Below are positions 1 to 6,049 of a stretch of 6,049 bases of DNA, piece after piece. The notes under the pieces were generated by a model, which made no database searches, was not told the DNA's origin, and saw only the letters and a program-made list of their open reading frames with translations. Both the position numbers and the translations under genes were made by a program. Origin of the DNA: Pseudomonadota bacterium (GTDB lineage Bacteria; Pseudomonadota; Alphaproteobacteria; Caulobacterales; Caulobacteraceae); assembly GCA_023432855.1 (NCBI GenBank), contig JAEZEZ010000039.1, positions 1-6,049 on the forward strand, in the 5' to 3' direction. Numbering within the stretch: position 1 is the first letter of the stretch; each line of letters opens with the position of its first letter.

Positions 1-1081
1 GGCGCTGACAGCGGGAAGGGTTGTCGTCGGCCTCGGCGGTGGGCGGAGTGAAGCGCAGGGCGGCATTGGGCACGCGCAGGGCGTTGGCCTTGCGCTCGAG
101 GATGATGTCGGCGTTGGCCGTCATGCCGGGCAGCAGCTTCTCGCCCGGGTTATCGGCCTCGGCCACGACCGTATAGGCGACCACGTTGGACTCGGTGGTC
201 GGCAGTTTGCGCACCTCGGTGACCACCCCCGTGAAGGTGTCGTTCGGGAAGCTGTCGACGGTGAAGCGCACCGGCTGGCCCTCGCGCACCGAGCCGATGT
301 CGGCCTCGTCCACCCTGATCAGCGCCTGCACCCGGCCGAGGTCCTGGGCCAGGGTGAACAGGACGGCCACGTTCAGGCCCGAGGCGACCGTCTGGCCGGG
401 CTCGATCTGGCGGTCGATGACGATGCCGTCGATGGGGGCGGTGATGGTGGTGCGGCCGAGGTTGGCGCGATTGGATCGCAGGGTGGCCTGCTGCTGCTGG
501 ACCTGGGCCTGGGCGGTGCGGATCTGGGCCTGGGCGGAGGTCACGGCGGCGCGGGCGGTGGACAGCTGGGCCTGGGCCGCATCGAGCGCGGCCTGGGCGA
601 CGATGCCCTTGTCGAAGAGGAACTTCTGCCGGTTGTACTCGGCCTGGGCCAGCTCGACCTGGGCCTGGGCCTGGCGCAGCGAGGCCTGCTGGGAAGCGAC
701 GCCGGCGGCGGCGGCGGCCACCGAGGCCTGGGCCTGCTCGACCTGGGAGCGCTGGGTCTGCGGGTCGAGAACGGCCAGCACCTGGCCGCGCCTGACCCGG
801 TCGTTGAAGTCGGCGTAGACCTCGGTCACCTGGCCGGAAATCTGCGAGCCGACCTGGACGGTGACCAGGGCCTCGAGGGCCCCGGACGCGGAGACCGAGC
901 GCACGATCTCGCCGCGCGAAACCGCTTCGGTGCGATAGGCGTCGTCGCCGCCGCCGCCCCTCAGCAGGAAGAAGGCGACGATGGCCGCGGCGAGCACGGC
1001 AAGCCCGGTCACCGCCATCAGCGCACGGCGGGACGGGCGGCGGCGCAGGGTCGTGGAACTGGTGGTCGTCGTCGTGGTCAT
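1..1081 (-). CDS. Efflux periplasmic adaptor subunit (MFP/HlyD family, MacA-like), 3'-truncated by the window edge
   Basis: The first 360 residues are visible and the frame runs open off the left edge. Residues 1-19 are a Thr-rich then Arg-rich cytoplasmic tail (LRRRPSRR). Residues 20-40 form one hydrophobic segment without a lipobox, so the protein is probably anchored in the inner membrane with a periplasmic body, as in MacA. Residues 55-105 look like the first lipoyl half (SGQVTEVYADFNDRVRRGQ). Residues 106-208 are a Gln/Ala-rich coiled-coil hairpin, and 209-240 the second lipoyl half (TTITAPIDGIVIDRQIEPGQ). Residues 245-330 look like the beta-barrel domain, and the membrane-proximal domain starts near 331. 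In this family the adaptor links an inner-membrane ABC or RND transporter to an outer-membrane channel. The start is the ATG at 1079-1081, which puts the membrane segment at the right place, although its Shine-Dalgarno is poor. A MacB-type ABC transporter gene may follow beyond the left edge, but that is inference. The MacA versus RND-adaptor subtype is not resolved. Confidence 0.9.
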   Translation of the reverse strand, partial: MTTTTTTSSTTLRRRPSRRALMAVTGLAVLAAAIVAFFLLRGGGGDDAYRTEAVSRGEIVRSVSASGALEALVTVQVGSQISGQVTEVYADFNDRVRRGQVLAVLDPQTQRSQVEQAQASVAAAAAGVASQQASLRQAQAQVELAQAEYNRQKFLFDKGIVAQAALDAAQAQLSTARAAVTSAQAQIRTAQAQVQQQQATLRSNRANLGRTTITAPIDGIVIDRQIEPGQTVASGLNVAVLFTLAQDLGRVQALIRVDEADIGSVREGQPVRFTVDSFPNDTFTGVVTEVRKLPTTESNVVAYTVVAEADNPGEKLLPGMTANADIILERKANALRVPNAALRFTPPTAEADDNPSRCQR

Positions 1082-1185
1082 GGCCCGTCGCGTGCGTGAA
1101 GAGACTTGGAGCCGTTACACGCGCCCGGTCGGGCAGTCCGTCGGCGCCGTCACACACGCAACGCGGGAGGAGGGGAGAGGGCTCC
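1082..1185 (-). other. Spacer between the S41 peptidase and adaptor genes, with a C/T-rich tract
   Basis: This 104-base gap separates two genes on the same strand. Read on the - strand, a 17-base pyrimidine tract (complement of 1165-1181) begins a few bases after the peptidase stop codon. A small inverted repeat, GCCCG-GT-CGGGC, lies at 1123-1134. No hairpin followed by a T run is present, so I do not call an intrinsic terminator, and I found no convincing -35/-10 pair for the adaptor. The two genes may be co-transcribed, or separated by Rho-dependent termination at the C-rich tract. The sequence does not decide between these. Confidence 0.4.
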
Positions 1186-2472
1186 CTAGCCGCGACGCCC
1201 CATGAGCCGGTCGATGGCCGCTTCCAGCTCGGGGTCGCGGCCGGCGCACAGGTCGTTGCGCGACTGGGGGACGACCACGTGGGGCGGGACGGGCTTGTCG
1301 CCGTAGTTGCCGCCGTCCGGCGCCCAGATGCCGTGCACGGGCAGGACCAGGGTCCACCCGTCGCCGATCTCGATCCGCTCCGAGCTGAGCAGGGCGCCGG
1401 CGGTCTTGCGGCCCATGAGGGTGGCCTCGGTCTTCAGCCGCATGTGCCAGGCGAAGCCCTCGCCGGCGCTGCCGGTGTCCTCGCCGATGAGCACGATGAC
1501 CGGCTTGCGGTAGCGCCGGTCGCCCACGTCCTCGGTCCACAGCGCCACGCCGCCGCCGCCGGCCTGCACCGCCTCGAACACCTGGGCGTCGGTGTAGATG
1601 CGGTCGGCGCGCGGGGCGGCCAGCACGTCCTGGGCGGTGACCGGCCGGCCGAGACGGTCCAGCCACTCGCGCGTCAGCAGCACGATCGAAGGCACGGCGC
1701 CGTCGGTGAAGTAGCTGGCCAGCCGCAGCGCCGAGGCGTTGCCGCCGGAGTTCTGGCGGATGTCGATGATCAGGGCGTCGGTGTCGGCGAGGTCGGCCAT
1801 GGCTTTGTCGGCGAGCTCGGCGTCGCCATCGTCGAACCGGTCGGCGCGCAGGTAGCCGATGCGTTTGTCGGGCGCGGTGGTGATGGCGTACCAGCGGAAG
1901 GACGGGCGCTGGGGCGGCCAGAACATCGACTCGCGGCGCACCGCCACGACGCGTTCCTGGCCCGTGCAGGTGCGCACGCGCGGCGAGGCGGTCGAGCCCA
2001 CGGCCCCCTGCAGCTGGTCGATGGGGGTCAGCAGCACCTGGCCCGGGCGCAGGCCCTGGCGGCGGGCGTCGGAGAGCGGATCGACGTGGGTGATCACCAG
2101 CTCCTCGCCGATCTGGCGGAATTGGGCGCCGATGCCGACGGTGCGGGCCGGCGAGTCGGCGGGCATGCGGATGTCGAGGTGAGAGCTGCGCACCTTGGCC
2201 AGCATGGCCTTGGCGAGGCGGTGGAAGTCCTCGTCGGAGCGGACGCCGCGCAGCTGCGGCCGGTGCTCGGCGACGATCGCGTTCCAGTCCGCGCCGTGGA
2301 AATAGGGGTCGTAGAAGTGCTTGCCGACCGTCTCGACGAGCTCGTCGAACAGCTGCACGTACTCGTGATGCGACTTGATGGGCGAGCCGCGGTCGCGCGG
2401 CTTCAGGTCCTGGGCCTGGGCCGGCAGGGTGATGGCGAGCGCGAGCAGGGCGCCGGTCAGTACACGTTTCAC
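1186..2472 (-). CDS. Secreted S41-family serine peptidase (C-terminal-processing/tricorn-like fold)
   Basis: The protein has 428 residues. Residues 1-20 form a Sec signal peptide (charged MKR, hydrophobic core, AQA at the cleavage site), so the mature enzyme is probably periplasmic. Residues 111-180 resemble a degenerate PDZ domain (ITHVDPLSDARRQGLRPGQ). The S41 core follows: IIDIRQNSGGN at 235-245 is the family's D-x-R-x-NSGG motif, and DTGSAGEGFA at 332-341 carries the likely nucleophile Ser335. C-terminal-processing proteases place a catalytic Lys 25 residues after this Ser; here that position is Ala360. Ser97-His98 (RSSHLD) fits the Ser-His of tricorn-like S41 members, so a Ser-His type mechanism is more likely. 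The C-terminal GRDPELEAAIDRL is also typical of the family. Substrate is unknown. The start is GTG at 2472, supported by AGGA seven bases upstream and by the signal peptide beginning there. It is divergent from the str operon and 104 bases before the adaptor gene. Confidence 0.88.
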   Translation of the reverse strand: MKRVLTGALLALAITLPAQAQDLKPRDRGSPIKSHHEYVQLFDELVETVGKHFYDPYFHGADWNAIVAEHRPQLRGVRSDEDFHRLAKAMLAKVRSSHLDIRMPADSPARTVGIGAQFRQIGEELVITHVDPLSDARRQGLRPGQVLLTPIDQLQGAVGSTASPRVRTCTGQERVVAVRRESMFWPPQRPSFRWYAITTAPDKRIGYLRADRFDDGDAELADKAMADLADTDALIIDIRQNSGGNASALRLASYFTDGAVPSIVLLTREWLDRLGRPVTAQDVLAAPRADRIYTDAQVFEAVQAGGGGVALWTEDVGDRRYRKPVIVLIGEDTGSAGEGFAWHMRLKTEATLMGRKTAGALLSSERIEIGDGWTLVLPVHGIWAPDGGNYGDKPVPPHVVVPQSRNDLCAGRDPELEAAIDRLMGRRG

Positions 2473-2479
2473 TCGGGAA

Positions 2480-2483
2480 TCCT
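2480..2483 (-). promoter_or_regulatory. Ribosome binding site deciding the GTG start of the S41 peptidase
   Basis: On the - strand AGGA lies 7 nt before GTG at 2472. No ATG in this frame offers a better combination of binding site and intact signal peptide. Confidence 0.65.
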
Positions 2484-2538
2484 GTCGGTTGTCCGGGCGT
2501 TGCGGGCGGCAACATCCACCGGTTGCGCTTCGGGATCA

Positions 2539-2570
2539 ACGCCGTCGCCGCCACGGGCCCGCGACGGCGT
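2539..2570. repeat. Perfect 10-bp inverted repeat next to the str promoter
   Basis: ACGCCGTCGC at 2539-2548 is the exact reverse complement of GCGACGGCGT at 2561-2570, with a 12-base spacer that ends in GGGCCC. It stops 6 bases before the TTGACG -35 element. On neither strand is it followed by a T run, so it is not a standard intrinsic terminator. It could be an operator, or a hairpin in the 5' region of the divergent peptidase transcript if that transcript starts farther upstream. The pairing is directly visible; any function is inference. Confidence 0.7.
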
Positions 2571-2576
2571 AAAAGA

Positions 2577-2605
2577 TTGACGAACGCCCCCTGGCGGCGT
2601 AGATA
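2577..2605 (+). promoter_or_regulatory. Sigma70-type promoter of the str operon
   Basis: TTGACG at 2577-2582 is followed after 17 bases by TAGATA at 2600-2605. The -10 matches the TANAW core of the Caulobacter housekeeping consensus (TTGACG-N-GCTANAWC) at the expected spacing. It stands in the divergent intergenic region and points at rpsL. The start of transcription would be near 2609-2613. I saw no comparable -35/-10 pair closer to rpsL. The positions are a prediction from sequence only. Confidence 0.7.
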
Positions 2606-2671
2606 CGCGCCGCTTTCGAGGCCGGAGCAGCTTACCGCTCCACCGCTTCGCGACAAAGGAATCACTGGGCT

Positions 2672-2708
2672 GTGCCCGCCGGAGCGCCCGAAGCGCGCGT
2701 TCCGGCAC
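2672..2708 (+). repeat. Strong leader hairpin with a T-rich 3' flank (attenuator candidate)
   Basis: GCCGGAGCGC (2678-2687) pairs with GCGTTCCGGC (2697-2706) in a 10-bp stem with one G-U and a 9-nt loop. An alternative base pairs GTGCC (2672-2676) with GGCAC (2704-2708). The following bases, GTTTCGTTGTTC, are T-rich for this genome but are not a clean T run. This could be a leaky terminator or simply a stable leader stem. Confidence 0.5.
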
Positions 2709-2781
2709 GTTTCGTTGTTCGCGGGACAGCTTCGACGAACCCACCCGGGCGGCCTCAGCCGGCCGTTCAGAAGAAGGACCT

Positions 2782-2811
2782 GGGACGCACCGGCCGAAAG
2801 GCACACGTCCC
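2782..2811 (+). repeat. Hairpin with GAAA tetraloop just before the rpsL ribosome binding site
   Basis: GGGACG (2782-2787) pairs with CGTCCC (2806-2811). Inside, after a 5x3 internal loop, GCC (2793-2795) and GGC (2800-2802) close a GAAA tetraloop of the GNRA class. The stem ends 17 nt before the rpsL ATG. No T run follows. A better Shine-Dalgarno-like string, AAGAAGGA (2771-2778), lies just 5' of the stem, and only a weak one, AAGAGA (2818-2823), lies between the stem and the ATG. This arrangement could tune rpsL translation. Confidence 0.5.
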
Positions 2812-2828
2812 GACGAAAAGAGAACCGA

Positions 2829-3200
2829 ATGCCCACGATCAACCAGCTGATCCGCAAGCCGCGCACGCCCAAGCCGAGCCGCAACAAGGTGCCCGCCCTG
2901 AAGGGCAGCCCCCAGCGCCGCGGCGTCTGCACCCGCGTCTACACGACGACCCCGAAGAAGCCGAACTCGGCTCTGCGTAAGGTCGCCAAGGTGCGCCTGA
3001 CCTCGGGCATCGAGGCGGTGTGCTACATCCCCGGCGAAGGCCACAACCTGCAGGAACACTCGGTGGTCCTGATCCGCGGCGGCCGCGTGAAGGACCTTCC
3101 CGGCGTCCGCTACCACATCCTGCGCGGCGTGCTCGACACGCAAGGCGTGAAAGACCGCAAGCAGCGCCGTTCGCACTACGGCGCCAAGCGCCCGAAGTAA
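2829..3200 (+). CDS. rpsL: 30S ribosomal protein S12
   Basis: The protein has 123 residues, the usual bacterial S12 length, and is recognisable throughout: NQLIRKPR at the start, RGVCTRVYTTTPKKPNSALR in the centre, GEGHNLQEHSV, and LIRGGRVKDLPGVRYH near the end. S12 sits at the decoding centre of the 30S subunit and helps control accuracy. Lys43 and Lys88 (numbered with Met), the classic sites of streptomycin-resistance changes, are both wild type. Asp89, the residue beta-methylthiolated by RimO in many bacteria, is present. The ATG at 2829 gives the family's normal N-terminus; the open frame extends upstream to 2523, but that part encodes no S12-like sequence. The Shine-Dalgarno is weak (AAGAGA, about 5-6 nt away). 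It is the first gene of the operon, with rpsG 12 nt downstream. Confidence 0.98.
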   Translation: MPTINQLIRKPRTPKPSRNKVPALKGSPQRRGVCTRVYTTTPKKPNSALRKVAKVRLTSGIEAVCYIPGEGHNLQEHSVVLIRGGRVKDLPGVRYHILRGVLDTQGVKDRKQRRSHYGAKRPK

Positions 3201-3207
3201 GGAAGAG
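3201..3207 (+). promoter_or_regulatory. Ribosome binding site of rpsG
   Basis: GGAAGAG begins directly after the rpsL TAA and ends 5 nt before the rpsG ATG. The whole intercistronic gap is 12 nt, which suggests translational coupling and leaves no room for a large control structure. Confidence 0.7.
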
Positions 3208-3212
3208 CCGAT

Positions 3213-3686
3213 ATGTCCCGTCGCCGTCGCGCCGAGAAACGTGAAGTCCTGCCGGATCCCAAGTTCGGCGACCTCGTCGTCACCAAGTTCATGAACTACG
3301 TGATGTACGAAGGTAAGAAAGCCGTCGCCGAGAACATCGTCTACGGCGCCTTCGACATCCTGGCCGAGAAGCGCCGGGACCAGGAAGCGCTGGCCACGTT
3401 CCACTCCGCGCTCGACAACGTCGCCCCCGCCATCGAGGTGCGCTCCCGCCGGGTCGGCGGCGCCACCTACCAGGTGCCGGTGGAGGTCCGTCCGGACCGC
3501 CGCCGCGCCCTGGCCATCCGCTGGCTGGTCAACGCCGCGCGCAACCGCGGCGAGAACACCATGACCGAAAAGCTGGCCGGCGAACTGCTCGACGCCTCCA
3601 ACAACCGCGGCACCGCGGTGAAGAAACGCGAAGACACCCACAAGATGGCCGAGGCCAACCGGGCGTTCTCGCACTACCGCTGGTAA
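3213..3686 (+). CDS. rpsG: 30S ribosomal protein S7
   Basis: The protein has 157 residues. Hallmarks are the basic N-terminus MSRRRRAEKR, then LPDPKFGD, the SRRVGGATYQVPVEVRP block near 78-94, GTAVKKREDTHKMAEANRAF near the end, and the terminal HYRW. S7 is a primary 16S rRNA-binding protein that nucleates assembly of the 30S head and lines the E site. It ends at HYRW, so it lacks the C-terminal tail of the longer E. coli K-12 form; this short form is common in other bacteria. The ATG at 3213 is preceded by GGAAGAG at 5 nt. In E. coli S7 represses its own operon by binding the rpsL-rpsG spacer; here that spacer is only 12 nt, so the site is not conserved. A 102-nt spacer with hairpins follows before fusA. 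Confidence 0.98.
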   Translation: MSRRRRAEKREVLPDPKFGDLVVTKFMNYVMYEGKKAVAENIVYGAFDILAEKRRDQEALATFHSALDNVAPAIEVRSRRVGGATYQVPVEVRPDRRRALAIRWLVNAARNRGENTMTEKLAGELLDASNNRGTAVKKREDTHKMAEANRAFSHYRW

Positions 3687-3712
3687 GCGGCCAAGACGTT
3701 CCCGTGCTTGCG

Positions 3713-3744
3713 GCGCGGGCGGCTCAATCCGGATCCGCCCGCGT
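3713..3744 (+). repeat. Strong hairpin in the rpsG-fusA spacer
   Basis: CGCGGGCGG (3714-3722) pairs perfectly with CCGCCCGCG (3735-3743), a 9-bp stem extended by one G-U pair (3713/3744). The 12-nt loop contains the 8-base palindrome ATCCGGAT, which overlaps the stem edge by none of its bases (3727-3734). No T run follows, so it should not terminate transcription. It may act in mRNA processing, in stability, or in setting fusA translation relative to the ribosomal proteins. Confidence 0.65.
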
Positions 3745-3763
3745 CGTCCCACATCCTCCCAAG

Positions 3764-3776
3764 GGCCCTCCGGGCC
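3764..3776 (+). repeat. Short hairpin directly before the fusA ribosome binding site
   Basis: GGCCC (3764-3768) pairs with GGGCC (3772-3776) around a 3-nt loop, TCC. The stem ends 12 nt before the fusA ATG at 3789, next to a very weak Shine-Dalgarno (GAG, 3780-3782). Short GC stems are common in such DNA, so significance is uncertain. Confidence 0.4.
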
Positions 3777-3788
3777 ACCGAGTCAGAA

Positions 3789-5867
<2,079 letters not shown>

Positions 5868-5922
5868 ACCCCAGAAACCCCAAATTAAAACGGCCCCTTC
5901 TGGGGCTCGGAGCTAGAGAAGA
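5868..5922 (+). promoter_or_regulatory. fusA-tuf spacer with two competing hairpins and the tuf ribosome binding site
   Basis: The spacer holds a tandem AAACCCCA repeat (5866-5873, sharing its first two bases with the fusA stop codon, and 5875-5882), then an A/T-rich island, AAATTAAAA (5882-5890). Stem 1 pairs GCCCC (5893-5897) with GGGGC (5902-5906) around TTCT. Stem 2 pairs CCCCAGAA (5869-5876) with TTCTGGGG (5898-5905), 8 perfect base pairs. The two stems share 5902-5905 and exclude each other. No T run follows on the + strand, so read-through into tuf is expected. The tuf Shine-Dalgarno is probably GGAG (5909-5912), 10 nt before the ATG. Confidence 0.55.
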
Positions 5923-6049
5923 ATGGCCAAGGAAAAGTTTGAACGCACGAAGCCGCACTGCAACATCGGCACGATCGGGCACGTCGACCACGGCAAGACG
6001 ACGCTGACGGCGGCGATCACGATGACGCTGGCGAAGTCCGGCGGCGCGA
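5923..6049 (+). CDS. tuf: Translation elongation factor Tu, 5' part only
   Basis: The first 42 codons are visible before the right edge cuts the gene. [20 protein letters not shown] is the typical bacterial EF-Tu beginning, and GHVDHGKT (19-26) is the P-loop that binds the GTP phosphates. EF-Tu carries aminoacyl-tRNA to the ribosomal A site. The ATG at 5923 gives the family's exact N-terminus. The gene lies 55 nt after fusA, as the last or near-last gene of the str operon in most proteobacteria. Whether this is the only tuf copy cannot be told here. Nothing in the visible part is unusual. Confidence 0.97.

Larger units (their letters stand above)
2612..2828 (+). promoter_or_regulatory. Long structured 5' leader of the rpsL-rpsG-fusA-tuf transcript
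   Basis: About 217 nt lie between the predicted transcription start and the rpsL ATG, with no convincing gene inside. Possible stems, in order, are: 2624-2628 with 2637-2641 (GGAGC/GCTCC); 2678-2687 with 2697-2706 (10 bp, one G-U); 2711-2717 with 2733-2739 (7 bp, one G-U); 2750-2754 with 2761-2765 (CGGCC/GGCCG); and 2782-2787 with 2806-2811 (GGGACG/CGTCCC), which encloses a GCC-GAAA-GGC mini-hairpin. Some stems compete with alternatives. High GC makes chance stems common, so a regulatory role is a hypothesis. It matches no riboswitch or leader class that I recognise. Confidence 0.5.

Noticed and set aside
186..818. A 210-codon + strand frame over the adaptor gene
   Set aside because: It is rich in repeated Trp-Ala, the translation of the reverse of Gln-Ala codons, and overlaps the clear adaptor frame.
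2499..2526. Alternating GTTGC / GCAAC / GTTGC motifs before the peptidase start
   Set aside because: They can form small 5-bp stems, but they are too short and too common in such DNA to call a site.
2523..2828. An upstream extension of rpsL (to 225 codons)
   Set aside because: The extension has no S12 similarity, crosses the predicted promoter, and the family N-terminus begins at 2829.
1096..2932. Long open frames in other frames over the S41 peptidase (494 codons on +, 605 codons on -)
   Set aside because: The 428-residue S41 frame has a signal peptide, family motifs and a ribosome binding site. The others are His/Gly/Ala/Arg-rich without motifs.
2656..2980. A leader open reading frame from GTG 2672 with AAGGA 11 nt upstream
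   Set aside because: Spacing is long, the frame runs over 150 bases into rpsL in another frame, and the product has no recognisable features. A short regulatory uORF is not excluded, but I cannot support it.
2469..3752. A 427-codon open frame antisense to rpsL and rpsG
   Set aside because: It runs opposite two certain ribosomal protein genes and across the promoter region, and its composition is that of a codon-bias shadow.
3708..3788. A TTG start giving EF-G 27 extra residues
   Set aside because: The extra residues are encoded by the hairpin-forming spacer and match no EF-G N-terminus; MPRTHKIEDYRN at 3789 does.

Overview
The window is a GC-rich bacterial chromosome segment whose codons end almost always in G or C. 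It holds the start of a ribosomal str operon (rpsL-rpsG-fusA-tuf) on the + strand. Two divergent genes lie on the - strand: an S41-family peptidase and an MFP/MacA-type efflux adaptor. The short S7 ending in HYRW, the 692-residue EF-G, the tuf N-terminus ([20 protein letters not shown]) and a TTGACG/TAGATA promoter with TANAW spacing all point to an alphaproteobacterium. Caulobacterales (Caulobacter, Phenylobacterium or a relative) is my best guess; the genus is inference.

Layout. 1-1081 (-): membrane-anchored periplasmic adaptor, with its C-terminus beyond the left edge. 1082-1185: 104-base spacer with a pyrimidine-rich strand after the peptidase stop. 1186-2472 (-): secreted S41-family serine peptidase with a GTG start. 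2473-2828: 356-base divergent intergenic region. It holds a perfect 10-bp inverted repeat, a good sigma70-type promoter for the str operon and a roughly 217-nt structured leader. 2829-3200: rpsL (S12). 3213-3686: rpsG (S7). 3789-5867: fusA (EF-G). 5923 to the right edge: first 42 codons of tuf (EF-Tu).

The four + strand genes form the conserved str operon. S12 and S7 are small-subunit proteins at the decoding centre and head, and EF-G and EF-Tu are the GTPases of translocation and aminoacyl-tRNA delivery. No convincing terminator separates them, so one transcript is likely. The two - strand genes concern the cell envelope and are unrelated to translation. Any operon between them, or with a MacB-like transporter to the left, is inference.

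The coding content is ordinary and I see no new gene system. What deserves a second look is the non-coding DNA of the operon. The long leader has several strong and partly competing hairpins, and a dyad abuts the promoter. There is a 9-bp hairpin between rpsG and fusA, and two mutually exclusive hairpins between fusA and tuf. The 12-nt rpsL-rpsG gap leaves no room for the E. coli-type S7 feedback site, which makes these elements candidates for alternative control.
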